Assembly (NCBI RefSeq): GCF_023053635.1
Contig: NC_086185.1
Coordinates: forward strand, 10,910,501 to 10,974,500
Length of the DNA: 64,000 nucleotides
Origin: Elgaria multicarinata webbii
Taxonomy: Eukaryota > Chordata > Lepidosauria > Squamata > Anguidae
Reading direction: 5' to 3'
The notes beneath the pieces were generated by a model. It was given only the letters and a program-made list of their open reading frames with translations, searched no databases and had not been told where the DNA came from. Positions 1 through 11,634 of this stretch are shown piece after piece. Numbering within the stretch: position 1 is the stretch's first letter; each line of letters starts with the position of its first letter. The position numbers and the translations under genes were made by a program.

Positions 1-168
1 GTCAAGTATTTATTGAAACTGTTTTTAGTTGTCTAAATTCTTTTTAATTTCGCATATGTACATTTTTATGCTGTATTTTTACACAGTATTTGATTATTTA
101 ATGAATTGTTGTAAACCACCCAGAGAGATCCAGCTATTGTGCAGTATAGAAATTAAATAAATAATAAG
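1..168 (+). repeat. LINE 3' tail (L2-like, CACCCAGAG...TAAATAAATA type)
   Basis: An AT-rich stretch ends in the recurring motif 'aaaccacccagagag...ctattg...gtatagaaattaaataaataataa'. The same tail recurs many times in this window. Confidence 0.5.
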
Positions 169-349
169 GAGACAGAGCTCTGTAGGGAGGACTTGCTTTA
201 AATAAAACCAGGTTTTGTTTAGAAAACAGAACCTGTTTGGTTCTGTGGTGTGCAGTTCCACAGCTCTGAAACAAATCTGGTTCCCTGCAGATGAGTTGGA
301 GGTTGTAGTCGAACACATCCGAAGGGAACCAGGTTGAAGAAGCTTACGC

Positions 350-1030
350 TACGCTAAAGAATCTTGGTGCGACCACACTTAGAATACTGTGTACAGTTCT
401 GGTCACCACAACTAAAAAGGATATATTGGAGCTGGAAAAAGTGCAGAAAAGGGCAACTAAAATGATGAAGGGGCTGGAGCATCTCCCCTACAAGGGAAGG
501 TTACATCAACTGGGATTATTTAGCTTGGAAAAAAGGAGGCTGAGGAGAAACATGATAGACATGTACAAAATTATGCATGGTGTGGAGAATGTGGATAGGG
601 AAACATTTTTCTCCCTCTCTCAAAATATTAGAACCCAATGAGTTCATCCCATGAAACTGTTTGGTGGGAGATCCAGGACAAATAAAAGGGAAGGACTTCT
701 TCACACAGCGCATAGTTAAATTATGGAACTCACTACCACAAGATGTAGTGATGGCCACCAATCTGGATGGCTTTAAAAGGGGGTTGTGTAAATTCCTGGA
801 GGCAAAGGCTATCAATGGCTACTAGCCCTGATGGTTGGGTGCTATCTCCAGTATTTGAGGCAGTAAGCCTGTGTGCACCAGTTGCTGGGGAACATGGGTG
901 GGAGGCTGTTGTTGCACCATGTCCTGCTTGTTCATCCCTGGCCGATGGCTGGCTGGCTACTGTGTGAACAGAGTGCTGGACTAGATGGACCCTTGGTGTG
1001 ATCCAGCATCAGGGCACTTCTTAGATTCTT
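350..1030 (+). repeat. CR1-type LINE fragment (subfamily ending ...TTATG/TTCTTA)
   Basis: It encodes the end of a CR1-like ORF2: LEKVQKRATKMMKGLEHL, then the block 'gaactcactaccacaagatgtagtgatggcc', then the 3' end 'gatggacccttggtgtgatccagc...'. The frame is broken. Matching 3' ends occur at 7983, 10683, 11130, 45298 and 49585. Confidence 0.75.
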
Positions 1031-1045
1031 ATGGAAAGGTGGGTG

Positions 1046-1391
1046 CAGGGCTGGTGCCAGACTATTTTGCTCCCTAGGCAGGCGCGCCATACTGAAGCCG
1101 CCACCTGCACCTGGCTTCAAAACCAGGATGCTGGGGTTGGGGCGGTGGTTCAGAATGGTGTACCGTTCTGAAGCCGCCACCCCCCCGCCCCCCAAACCCA
1201 GCGTCCTGGCTTCAAAGCCAGGAGCGGCTTCCAGGATGTTGGGGTTGGGAGGCGGCCAGGGTGGCAGCTTTGGAACAGCGCACCCGGAAGCCGCTCTAGG
1301 AGAGCAGCTTCCGGGCGCACCGTTCAGCGCCCTCCTTTGCTTGGCACTCTAGGCCACCGCCTGAGCTGCCTCTATGGCAGTGCCAGCCCTG
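1046..1391. mobile_element. hAT-type MITE with CAGGGCTGG termini
   Basis: The left end CAGGGCTGGTGCCAG mirrors the right end (reverse complement CAGGGCTGGCACTGCCA). The flanks GGTGGGTG (1038-1045) and GGTGGGTA (1392-1399) match at 7 of 8 positions, as for a hAT 8-bp target duplication. The body is GC-rich with internal repeats of 'gaagccgcc' and no coding content. Confidence 0.65.
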
Positions 1392-1399
1392 GGTGGGTA

Positions 1400-2294
1400 G
1401 GTAAAGGAACTACAGAGAAGGAATGGATAGCAAAATCACGAGAAGCAGGGCCATGTCGTACCCCGTGGTTCTACTATTCATCCCCCTTATGTTCTTAAAG
1501 AAATCAAAAACCAGTTACAGATATATAGTTAATCTACATACCACCCAATATGGCTGTTCCTTCCAAAAAATGAAAAGGGGGGAATACCCTTTGAATGGAC
1601 CTATGCTGTCAGGTGTCAGCCCAGCCAGATGAAACACATCGCTCTCCTTTTTGCCCAAATGCGCTGTTTATTTTATGAATTCCTGCAAACGTTCAAGGCA
1701 GCGCTATTACGTGCCCACGTACAGCCTCTCCTTATCCTTAGCGTATGGCTGTAAGTAATTCTCTTGAAGTGGCTTTGGCAGGAGATCAGAACGCCAGGGA
1801 TCCTCTCTCTGCCATGAACGGGGCTCGTAGCCAGTGCACACATGCCAAAGGAATGTCCTCATTTGAAGTGAAACAGGGCTGTGCGGAGCTGATCGCGGAA
1901 ATTGTTCCACCAGTGGTAGACCACATCTTTTTATGAGCCCACCATCAAGAAGTTCTAAATGCATGATCCCCACCGGATTCTGGGATTGCACCTTGGTTTC
2001 CATTTCCTGCGAGAGACCCAAAAATAGCAGCAGGTTTCATTCTCATTCCCTCTCTGACTGTTTCTTATTGCAAAGAGGCCGGCCTCCGTCAATGATCTGG
2101 CGAAAGAGATCCATAGGATGCTTCCAGACGGGGCTTTTATCACACCATCACCTTGCCTTATTCGCAGAAATGTACTGGTTTGTGTGTCCTGCCACTTTTA
2201 CCCACTTTGTTCTTACTGGGGACACCGGGGGGAGGGGGAGGATGGAATCAATTAAAGAACAGAAGATGGAACAGCAGCACAAGGGCATTTGATA
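1400..2294. other. Intergenic sequence without recognised genes
   Basis: Short frames of up to 119 aa on both strands show no known domain. The sequence looks unique or very old. No function seen. Confidence 0.4.
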
Positions 2295-2302
2295 GTGCTC
2301 AG

Positions 2303-2822
2303 TAGGGATGTGCTCCACTTCTTTTCGGTTCAGAAAAGCAGGAGCGAGGTGGCCTAATTCGCTTCCGGAAAAGGTGGAGGCGAAGAGAGTCAGGGGGGCT
2401 GCGGATCGAGACGAAGAGGATCACCTCAATCCGGAGCTTCGCCTGCAGGTAAGTGGGGGTGGAGGGGGACTCATCTGGCGCTGCTGGTGCCGCCATCCAT
2501 GCGGTAGTGGCAGCGCCAGGTAAGGGAGCAGGGAGGAGGGACGCTTACCTGCCTCCGTCGCGGGCTTCAATTGAGGCCCCAGTTGAAGGCAGAAGTGAAG
2601 GCCGAGGCCTCTTCCGGCTTCAACCGGGGCCTCAATTGAAGCCCATGACGGATGCAGGTAAGGGGGCGGGGGATGGTGGCTTATCTTGCGCCACCGCCAC
2701 CGTCCATGTAGCGACGGCGGCAAAGCCGGATCTCGCTCTGCAGAGCGGAGCGGGAGACAGGCAGAGCGGCGCGAAGAGGATCGGGCCACAAAGCGGATTG
2801 GGGGGGTCCGTGCACACCCCTA
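2303..2822. mobile_element. hAT-type non-autonomous element, TAGGGATGTGC termini, perfect 8-bp TSD
   Basis: The 520-bp element starts TAGGGATGTGCTCC and ends TCCGTGCACACCCCTA, so the ends are inverted repeats. It is flanked by identical GTGCTCAG at 2295-2302 and 2823-2830. The interior is CpG-rich with repeated 'ggcctcaattgaagcc' blocks and no protein-coding capacity. The same family appears near 4650-5169 and 52257-56151. Confidence 0.85.
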
Positions 2823-2859
2823 GTGCTCAGAGCGCTATGTCTGGAGAGCAAAAGACAAA

Positions 2860-3376
2860 GGCCATAGCTAGACGGAGCTTTACCCCAGGGTCATCCCAGG
2901 ATCATCCCTGTGCATCCACATGATGCACAGGGGGTCCCGGGATCAGGGAGGGATGATCCCTCCCTTGACCCAGGGTATAGGCCTCCCCTTTGGCCCTGGT
3001 TCTTCCGCGGTCCCGGGCTGAGCCTGAAACCGTGGAATGTGTGGCTGGACGCCATGGGTTGATCCGGCTCCGCGCAATTCCTTGCGAGGAGCCAGGAGCC
3101 GCTCATGTGGCACAGTGCTCCTCGGGAGCACTACATCCATTGGCGCTAGGGTGGGGGGAGCGAGGAAAGTAATTTAAATTTAAAAAATTACTTACCGTTT
3201 GCGTACGAGCGTTCGTGCGCTGTTGCCCCTTTAAGTTAAAAAAAATGGCGGGCGCGACACCTCTCCTTCTGAGGTCGTCACACGTCGCATGTAAACAGAG
3301 GGAGGATCTCATGACAAACACATCACGAGATCTTCCCTCCTCCGTTACGGGCTAACCGGGAGGTCTAGCTAAGGCC
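2860..3376. mobile_element. PIF/Harbinger-like MITE, GGCCATAGCTAGAC termini (long form)
   Basis: The ends GGCCATAGCTAGAC and GTCTAGCTAAGGCC are inverted repeats. The interior shares blocks with the copy at 56817-57313 (for example 'cccctttaagttaaaaaaa' and a GC-rich middle). The flanking triplets AAA and ACA do not match well. Only 37 bp separate it from the hAT MITE to its left. Confidence 0.7.
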
Positions 3377-3664
3377 ACAAACACAAAATGAACTGAACAA
3401 ACTCCTTTTGAAACCCTACGCTGTACCTGGACCACATATATGCAAGAAGATTGCGAGTACGCCATTTCACCTTTCGTTCACTAAAGAAGAGTGTGTTCTC
3501 CTTTTGTTCTAAGAGAGCCTTGTGTACATGTGGGACTCATAAACACTCGTTTTGTTTTTCTCTGCTAATCGCCTTCTTAACAAGAAGCATCATTACTATA
3601 TAATCCCATCAGCTTGCTCTTGAATGGACCATTCAGTTTGTGGAGATGAAAACTGGCTGAGGTT

Positions 3665-4130
3665 CGTTAATATTTATTTATTTATAATATTTATATACCG
3701 CTCCCCATTCAAAATGTCAGATAGTGTACAAGATAAAATAAAATATAAACAGAATAAAACATTTTAAAATAGGTTTTAAAAGAAGCAAAATGCACATGGA
3801 CTATGGCTGGTCATTAAGGAGAGGCTTCCTGGAATGATGTTTTCAGGAGGCACCGAAAGGAATACAAAGTTGGAGCCTGCCTGACCTCCAGAGGCAAGGA
3901 ATTCCACAGGAGGGGGGCCACCACGCTGAAGGCTCTTCCCCTGGTGGATTCCAATCAGAGGATGGATCTATGTGGAACCACCAGGAGCATGCCCTTGGAT
4001 GACCTCAGTGACCGGGCAGGTTGGTAGGGAAGAAGGCGCTCTCTCAGGTATCCTGGTCCCAAGTTGTTTAGGGCTTTGTACACAAGTACAAGAACCTTAA
4101 ACCTGGCCTGGTAGCGAATAGGCAGCCAGT
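3665..4130 (-). repeat. Retroposon fragment (L2/CR1-like 3' region), reverse orientation
   Basis: It begins with 'atttatttatttataatatttatataccgctcc', a reversed LINE tail. It then continues through a block ('ggaattccacaggagg...gcagccagt') found widely in reptile repeats and partly matched at 40075-40400. The exact family is uncertain. Confidence 0.45.
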
Positions 4131-4286
4131 ATGAATCACCTATTTCATCTCAGAATGTCTGGACTTCCTAATATCCTTAGAATGGCTTTGTTGATGTTTG
4201 TGGATAGGGATCAACGCAGCTGCCTGCATTTATTGACTCTCTCTGGAGGTGTGGCTATGGGGATTGGAATGGGAATTGTTCTTCTT

Positions 4287-4388
4287 CTTATTATTATTAT
4301 TTATTTATATAGCACCATCAATGTACATGGTGCTGTACAGAGTAAAACAGTAAATAGCAAGACCCTGCCGCATAGGCTTACATTCTGT
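4287..4388 (-). repeat. LINE 3' tail, 'GCACCATCAATGTACATGGTGC' type
   Basis: This is the reverse orientation of the tail seen at 46885-46999 ('cctatgcggcagggtcttg...tgtacattgatggtgctatataaataaataat'). Confidence 0.6.
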
Positions 4389-4649
4389 TTGGCACTACAC
4401 CACTAGCTGCTGGTCCAAAAAAAACCTGGAGTCCTGTTCAGATGACACACCGAGACACTGTGGATTGCACAAAAATGTGATCTACGTGGTGGTGGTGGTG
4501 GTGGGGAGAATTCCCTCCCCACGATAGGTAGAGTACCCAGGCCCATTACCTATTTTCTGCAGGATGGTTAGCAGGCTTCGATGGTGGTTCTCATATCATG
4601 TGATAGGAACCCAGCAGGTATTTCTGCCCATTTCATGAGGGGGTAGGGA

Positions 4650-5169
4650 AATGATGGCCTGGTCTTCCTGTATGAGGCCTGGGCCTCAGTTAAAGCCGCC
4701 GCTGGACCGCATCGGAGGCAGGTAAGTGGGGAGGGGGGAGGGGGCCTTACCTGGCGCCGCTGCAGTCCATGCGGCGATGACGGTGGAGCCAGGTAAGGGG
4801 GCAGGGGGAGAGGGTCGCGGTCAGTTAAAGCCGCCGCCGGACCACGATGGAGGCAGGTAAGTTGTGAGGGGGGAGGGGGGCCTTACCTGGCTCCAGATGC
4901 TTGGATTTGCTTCAAACTGGGCATGAATGTGGATACATGTATAAGCTCTCATGGTGCTGATTTTGAGGTTTCTAACATTAAAAGTAAAAAAGTTATAGGC
5001 ATTTGATTTTCAATGCAAGTCTATGGGGGTGGGAAACAGAGCTCGAATCCGGAGCCCTGCAGCGGATCGGAGTGGACCACAGGCGGAACAATGTGGGGCA
5101 GAGTGGACCTGATCCAGAAGTTGTGGATCAGGATCCAGAGCGGATCGGGGGCTCCATGCACAGCCCTAG
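4650..5169. mobile_element. Incomplete copy of the TAGGGATGTGC...CACCCCTA hAT-type element
   Basis: It shares internal text with 55850-56151 ('gaggtttctaac...', 'tcaatgcaagtctatggg', 'gatccggagc...') and ends in the degraded terminus 'ccatgcacagccctag' at 5169. No matching left terminus or 8-bp duplication was found. Confidence 0.65.
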
Positions 5170-5370
5170 TTTTTATTCCAATGTCTCCATCTTCAAAGGG
5201 CATATCACATTGTGGTCTGGGACACCTCTTTCCAGCACTCCTTCAAAAAATGGATGCAGAAGTTGAGCTTGAAACTTTGAATTGTGTCCTGAACATGACC
5301 ACCAACTTTCATTCTGACAGCTGAAACTTCAAGGCTGAGATTGCAGGACAATGGGTTGGGTCCAGACTTA

Positions 5371-5553
5371 GGCCTAATCTACACCAAGCAGGATATTGCA
5401 CTATGAAAGTGGCATGAAAGCAGTATCTAAAAGCCAGGAGCCACACTACTGCTTTATAGCAGTATTGAAGTGCACTGACAACTGTTGGGGCCCATTGACA
5501 CAGACGATATACCGCTTTCATACCACTATATCCTGCTTGGTGTAGATTAGGCC
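5371..5553. mobile_element. PIF/Harbinger-like MITE, GGCCTAATCTACACC termini, TTA TSD
   Basis: The inverted ends GGCCTAATCTACACCAAGCA and TGCTTGGTGTAGATTAGGCC are near perfect. TTA flanks both sides (5368-5370 and 5554-5556), the 3-bp target duplication expected of PIF/Harbinger. 183 bp, no coding. Confidence 0.85.
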
Positions 5554-5578
5554 TTAGTCATCTTTATAGTAGACACAC

Positions 5579-5650
5579 TGAAATCAAGTTAGTCATAACT
5601 AAGTCTTATTGATTTCAGTGGACCTACTCAAAATTTGACTAATTCTGCAC
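5579..5650. repeat. Short palindromic repeat, 'AAGTC..ATTGATTTCAGTGG..CTACTC' type
   Basis: This is one copy of a short repeat built around 'taagtccca-ttgaattcaatggg-cttactc'. Further copies are near 17340, 20870, 26125, 28275, 33300, 37320 and 49530. Confidence 0.5.
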
Positions 5651-5659
5651 CCAACCCAA

Positions 5660-7690
5660 TACATTTGGCATTTTTGCCTCCTCTTTAGAAATGGTTGTGT
5701 GGTTGACGTGGCATTTGAACTTGAAACACAGAACTGCGTCCAGAACATGAGCACCAACCAATGTTCATTTCTGAAGTCTCAATATTCAAGGGATTTATCC
5801 CTTCATGACGAAGCCTATTTACAAGCTCATTCATTTAGCAAGCTGCAAACAAACCGTATGCCAAAGGGGGCAAGGCAACACATGGCCATTAAGATAGACA
5901 GATGGTACTCTTCCTCCCAAGTCATGGCATTTGTTGAAAGTTCCCCACAATGGCAAAGAATTCTTCCAATCCCATGGGGGACTACCATCAGAAAGATGGC
6001 CATCCATTGAATGTTCTGCTTACCTGCTCACCTCAAAATAAAGTGAGCAGATGTTACTGTTTATATCCTGGACACGGAGCTTCACAATTCCCTGTTTTGC
6101 CAGGACTTCTTAATATACTGCCCAGCATTAATCAAGATCTCGGGAAGCAGCCTGGTATTATCTCAGCCCAAATGGATCTCAAATGTCTTTCCGTTCTAGC
6201 TTTCCAGCTCCTGTTGGGCTCCTGTTTTCCTTTCATGTTTGGGAGCAGAGGTCAGCATCAGCAGGGGATGCTTGCTTTCACTTGGTCTCACATTTGCTGC
6301 TGTCATTCTCCATGTCTGTTTCAGGTCCCCGTCGAGCAACAGGATGCACCCGTGCCCTCAGCCTCCTATGCTAATTGATTTTGGGAGAACCCATTCGTCA
6401 GTTTAATTTAGGAGATCACCCACTAGGTTTGCTGTTCACTGTCAAAGGTAATTCAATTAAAACTCCAGAAGTGTGACTAACTACTACCCCACGGTTCAAT
6501 ATGTTTACCAGCTGCCTCCTGGCACCCCCTTCGCCCCATCCTAGCGTGTCCATCGGGCAGTCAGAGCATAAAATACGACCGTGCCGAGTAACATACCTGA
6601 CTGATATATACAACAGCTTTTTGCAACAAGGCTGGGGGAAAAAACCCGTTTAAATACTTTCGGTAGCATGTCATGAAATACCAATATCTATAAAACGTTG
6701 GTCACATCAAAGATCAGCAGGCTCTAGCATTCCTAGGATATGCTGTGAAATAGATATTGAAACGATGGCATTTCCCTAAATCAAACCATCAAAAGGCATG
6801 TTTTAAAAAACACTTTAGGGAATCTCTGGGGCACCTTTTTAAAAATGAGAGATGCTATAAGCAATTTGCATGAAAGCCTCAGAAATGCAACCTGACTCTA
6901 TGCGTGTTTACTTGGAAGTTTTCTAAAAAAAACCACAAACCTGTTGAGTTGCACAATAAGAGCAATAAAATGCAGAGCGATCCTATATATGACTTCTCAG
7001 AAGTACAACTCCAAGCCAACATGGGAGCTGTAGGATTCTTACAGAATATTTGAAATAAACTATGCCTCCTGTTTAAAAACAAATAATGGACCAGGGCTGT
7101 AAAGTATTTGGGTAATGCTTTTTATTAAAAAAAAAAACCACATGCCAAACCCGATTTTAAATTTATGGTTGTATTTTCAGCACGGTCCCTAGTGTAAACA
7201 AACAGTCCATCTTTGCAAATTCTCTAGGCTCCTTTTAACTGACAGGATTTATATCTGATAACCCCAAAAAAGAAAAAAAAGAAGAAGAAAAGGGAAGAAA
7301 ATGTAACCGGATCAGCAGAGACTGATATATGGATACCTGGCTTAAATTTGCTTTTGCTTTTTGAATGTGTCTACTTTTGTCCACCCACCCACCGACCCGC
7401 TAACACCTCACTGGACCTTTTGGTATTAAAACCAAGAAACCAAGAATGAAAAAGGCATGAGGCACCTGCTGTACAAATCAATTGAAATCTTGAAAGCCTT
7501 TCTCACTTCAAGCGCACAAGAGATGCCCGTAATTGGGGGGAGAAAGTCTAAGAGACCTCATCTACTTCCAACTTTTAAAGTTTATATGTGTCAAGTCATT
7601 GACAGCAAAGGTTGACTTCAGTGTTATGGGCTCCCCCAAACTAACCCCCCACCCCACTCACTCCTGCTTCCAACTTCCAGATCACATCAA
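5660..7690. other. Unique-looking intergenic sequence
   Basis: No gene, repeat family or splice-supported exon was recognised. Open frames of up to 142 aa lack recognisable domains. A purine-rich run is near 7265-7300. Confidence 0.4.
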
Positions 7691-7982
7691 TTAGTTACAG
7701 TGTTCTCCTGTAGACTGGAACTAATTTACAGCACTCCTGACGGAAAGGTCTGTGCTTGCTCGAAGTTCCAAATTGTACGATCGGTACTTTATTATAGTTA
7801 CAAAGACCAAAACACAGGAGGCGGGGTGGGTGTGGGTGTGCCTGCGAAGAACACTGCCGTCTTGATGGAAACTTGTATTTGTTCCTCGGAGAAGAGCGAA
7901 GTCCCTACTAAGCACTTGAACCAGTCTGAAAAGATTTGGAGTGGTTTTTTTAAGCTTCCCCTTAAAGTTACATTGACAACTA

Positions 7983-8281
7983 TAGCGAAATTATGGAACT
8001 CACTACCACAAGATGTAGGAATGGCCCTCAATTTGGATGGCTTTGAAAAGGGGTTGAATAAATTCCAGGAGAGAAGGCTATCAGTGGCTGCTAGTCCTGA
8101 TGCCTCTACACTACCTCTAGTACGAGTCGCAGTAAGATTATCTACACCAGCTGCTGGGGAACATGGGTGGGAAGGTGGTTTTGCACTGATGTCCTGCTTG
8201 GGGTTCCCCGTTGACAGCTGGTTGGCCACTATTTGAACAGAGTGCTGGTCTGATCTAGCATGGCTCTTGTTACGTTCTTAT
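7983..8281 (+). repeat. CR1-type LINE 3' fragment
   Basis: It matches the 3' half of the copy at 350-1030 ('ttatggaactcactaccacaag' through 'gagtgctggtctgatctagc...gttctta'). Confidence 0.75.
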
Positions 8282-8843
8282 TTTCTTACGGCATTTATTA
8301 TTTCATAAAATAGAAGCCAGTGCAGCAATTTGGTTAAAGTATCGGATGGGGACTAGAGATGAATGAGAATTGTGTGTGTTTCTTTCTTTTTTCATGAGAA
8401 CATAACAAAATGTTCAAATCTCTTCATAAACAGGATGGGAAGAACATGAGATGAAAACTAACTAACTAACTAACTTACAATTGTGGGCAAAAGTGAAATT
8501 GACAGTTTCATCCAACCAGGATGAGTCTTTAGCTTTTTGGCCCCTAATCTAGGTGTATTCAGCCATGTTTGTAGTGATGCATAAAGATTTTCACCTTTCT
8601 TTTCCTTATCTTTAACAGTTCATCTTTAACAGTTACATCACAGGTAGGAACATCATGATCCTTTCTAGGCTGGGAATACCTGTACCTGCTGAATTTGGCT
8701 GGTTTGCAGCAGGGTGAGAATTCTGTTTGGTTCATTGATTGACAATGACTTACCCAAATCTGCAGATTTGTCCATAAATGGGTCAGAAAGGACTTGGGCT
8801 AGTTACTCTCTCCCTCTCTTTGTCTGTATCAGCCAGCCTTTCT

Positions 8844-8950
8844 TCATGTGGTGCCCTCTGGATAATTTGGACTACAATGCCCATCACCATCAACCATTGG
8901 CTACACTGCCTGGTGCTGAAGGGAGTTGAAGTCCCCAAAATTGAGGTTCA
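8844..8950. mobile_element. Palindromic MITE, degraded (ACTACAACTCCCA type)
   Basis: 'ggtgccctctggataatttggactacaatgcccatcacc' is followed by an inverted half ending 'agttgaagtccccaaaa'. This is an old copy of the window's commonest inverted-repeat element. Confidence 0.55.
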
Positions 8951-9234
8951 TCTGGTTGGGAAACTCACAGGGTTGAGTTTGACCGTGAAGGTCACCATGA
9001 ATTCCATGGATAAAAATATAGTGGGGGGAAAATGGGTTCCATTTATTTCCATGGGAGAAAGTCAAGTGGATAAAAATTGAGGGGGGAGAGGTCACACAGA
9101 GTTGCCCTCTCCAGGTTTCCTGTGTGAGTGATGTGTAGTGACCATCTCCTCTGCTAAGGCACCAGGTGAAAAAAAATATCTTCCAAGCATTCAGTTAGAC
9201 TATTGATTTGTTGCTTTAACCGTTCTGTTCTAAT

Positions 9235-9460
9235 CGATGCTTTCTACCCACCCAGCCCATACTTTTATTGCTGTCTTGATTTTGGAATGTTTCTACTTTG
9301 ATTCTTATCTCTGCTGTCTGCCTTTATTGCTGTTTTATTTAGTGTTGGTGTTACGTTTTGATTGGATGCTTTCCATTTTCGTCATCAGCCACCTTCGAAC
9401 TTTAATGCTGAAAGCCTGGATATGTTTTACATTAAATAAATTTAAACAACTCATTTTTGG
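9235..9460 (+). repeat. L2-like LINE 3' UTR and tail
   Basis: T-rich text like the L2 3' region at 59420-59660 ends 'ttacattaaataaatttaaac'. No protein-coding part. Confidence 0.45.
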
Positions 9461-9484
9461 CAATGGGAGGGTGCTTTTTTAAAA

Positions 9485-9860
9485 AACTAATGTATTTATT
9501 ACATTATTAAACCACCCCTTCATTCACAAGGGATGCCAAGGCAGAGGACCTGACATTATAAACACAAAAACAAATACTATATAATATTACAAAATAACAG
9601 GCAACTATTCAACCAGCAAAGAAACATGTCACTTGACTGAAATAGCATACAAAAATCTAAAACATCCAGGTGAAAGGGAACATTTTGACTTGGTACCAAA
9701 AAGAAAGCAAAATCAGCACTAATTCCACCTCCCCTGAAAGTGTATTTCCAAATTCAGGGAGCCAACACAGAGAAGACCCTCTTTTGTAAGTGCTCCTGTT
9801 AGGACTCTGAGAACAGCACTCAAGGCCTGCACGGGGTTTTCTTGGAGTCATTTGGTTGAT
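9485..9860 (-). repeat. Retroposon fragment with reversed LINE tail
   Basis: It starts 'tgtatttattacattattaaaccaccccttcattcacaag', a reversed tail of the L2/CR1 kind, then continues into AT-rich sequence of uncertain family. Confidence 0.35.
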
Positions 9861-10127
9861 CGCTCACAGCTCCTGGCACAATTGATGATGTAAGTGGCCT
9901 GAACTCAGTATTACTATTCACTTAGGCTAGAGTAGGGGCTAACACAAAGTCATCCATTGAGCTTCATGAGTGAGGATTTGAACTTGGGTCTCCTTCTGCT
10001 TTCTTTTCTTTTTTTTAAATCAGTTACTTTTAAACTAAATGAATTGTTCTTTGGCTTTGCTGGTTGAAGAGCTATTACTGTTCACTTTGCTTTTTAGTGT
10101 GCAATTGTATGTTTTCTAAATTGGGTG

Positions 10128-10332
10128 TGTGTAGCAGAGGCTGGTGGATTCGATGTCAGTGGGGCAGTGCATCCACTCCGGGTTTCAGTCAGAACCAGCC
10201 GGAGCTCTAAATTTGCCATCCAACGTGCTTCACGAAGCAGCTGGGACAGCTCCTTTAGAGCTCTTCCAGCGTTGTGACTGAACACTGGAGCGGATGCACT
10301 GCCGCACTGCCATCGGAACCACCAGCCTCAAC
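10128..10332. mobile_element. MITE with GAGGCTGGTGG termini
   Basis: The left end GAGGCTGGTGGATTCGATGT mirrors the right end (ATCGGAACCACCAGCCTC). The interior is a long imperfect palindrome around 'gagctctaaa...tttagagctc'. It is related to the copy at 43630-43840. The target duplication is unclear. Confidence 0.6.
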
Positions 10333-10682
10333 TGGTTGTTGTTGTGTGTTTTTTTGATGTTGTACACTCCAGCCTGTCATCCTGTGGGTCAGTCGTATGG
10401 GATTAATTCCAGGTGTGTGTGTGTGTTTTTTGAGGATGTAGACAATATGCTTGTAAATATTTAACCTACAACATGCTCTCTCAACCCTTGCCTATCCTGG
10501 CTTATATAAGCTAGCTGGGAGAGGCTGGTGGAGTGGATCTTCGCGTGATGGAGTGGTACCAGCCACCTTAAAGGCAGCAGTGGTGCATCCAGTCCTGAAA
10601 AACCCTTCCTGGATCCAGAGGTTTGTACCAATTACCACCCAGGCACGAATACCCCTTTGAAATGGTGGTGGCTGGACAATTA

Positions 10683-10965
10683 AGAACGTAAGAAGAGCCA
10701 TGCTTGATCAAAGCAAGGGTCCATCTATTCCAGCATCCTGTTCACAGTGGCCAATCAGCTGTTGCACAGGAACCCACAAGCAAGGACACAGGTGCAACAG
10801 CACCCATCACCCATGTTCCCCAGCAACTGGTGTACATAGGCTTACTGCCTCAGATGCAGGAGGTAGCACGTTGCCATCAGGTCTTGTAGCCACTGATAGC
10901 CTTCACCTCCAGGAATTTAACCAACCCCTTCTTTAAAGCCACCTGAATCACTGGCCATCACTAGA
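10683..10965 (-). repeat. CR1-type LINE 3' fragment
   Basis: This is the reverse orientation of the 3' end seen at 7983-8281 ('aagaacgtaagaagagccatgc...caagggtccatctattcc...'). Confidence 0.75.
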
Positions 10966-11124
10966 TCTCGGAAGACTACGTTCTTGGAGGAAACAGATTA
11001 AATAAAATTCATATAACTACTACACTACAGTGGCTTGTTGCCATTTTTTTCTGTTCCAGAACTAACAGGTTAAATTGGTTCATTTGACTTTAGGGGGTGG
11101 GACGGAACATCATTGTCTTCTACA

Positions 11125-11332
11125 AATGTAAGTGCCATGCTGGATGAGACCAAGGGTCCAGCTAGTCCAGTCCTCTGTTCACACAGTGGCCAACCAGCTG
11201 TTGACCAGGGACCAACAAAGCAGGACATGGTGCAACAGCACCCTCTCACCCATTCCCCCCAGCAATTGGGGCACACAGGCTTACTGCCTCGAATACTGGA
11301 GGTAGCACACAACCATCAAGGCTAGCAGCCAA
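11125..11332 (-). repeat. CR1-type LINE 3' fragment
   Basis: Reverse-orientation 3' end ('tgccatgctggatgagaccaagggtccagctagtcc...'), the same subfamily as 10683-10965. Confidence 0.75.
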
Positions 11333-11467
11333 CATTTCTCTTTCAAACCTGGCAACAGCTATTCAGATCTCAAGAACTTGAGGCTCATTGTGTTTGGAAG
11401 CGATTATTATCCCCATGGACTATTGCAACCTCCATAAAGCCACCCAAAATCTAGTACCCTCCAACTG

Positions 11468-11622
11468 TGTCAGACTACAACTCCCATTGGGGACGATGAA
11501 AGTTAGTCTTATCTGGAGGGCATTGGGAAAGGTAGTTCTGGAAGCCTCCACCAGCTTGGCATCCTCCAGATGTTGGACTATAACACCCATCACCCCTAGC
11601 CATGGTTACTAGGATTGATGGG
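11468..11622. mobile_element. Palindromic ACTACAACTCCCA-type MITEs, two degraded halves
   Basis: 'cagactacaactcccattgggg' and later 'ccagatgttggactataacacccatcacc' are two halves or copies of the palindromic MITE. Confidence 0.5.
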
Positions 11623-11634
11623 AACTGTATTTAT

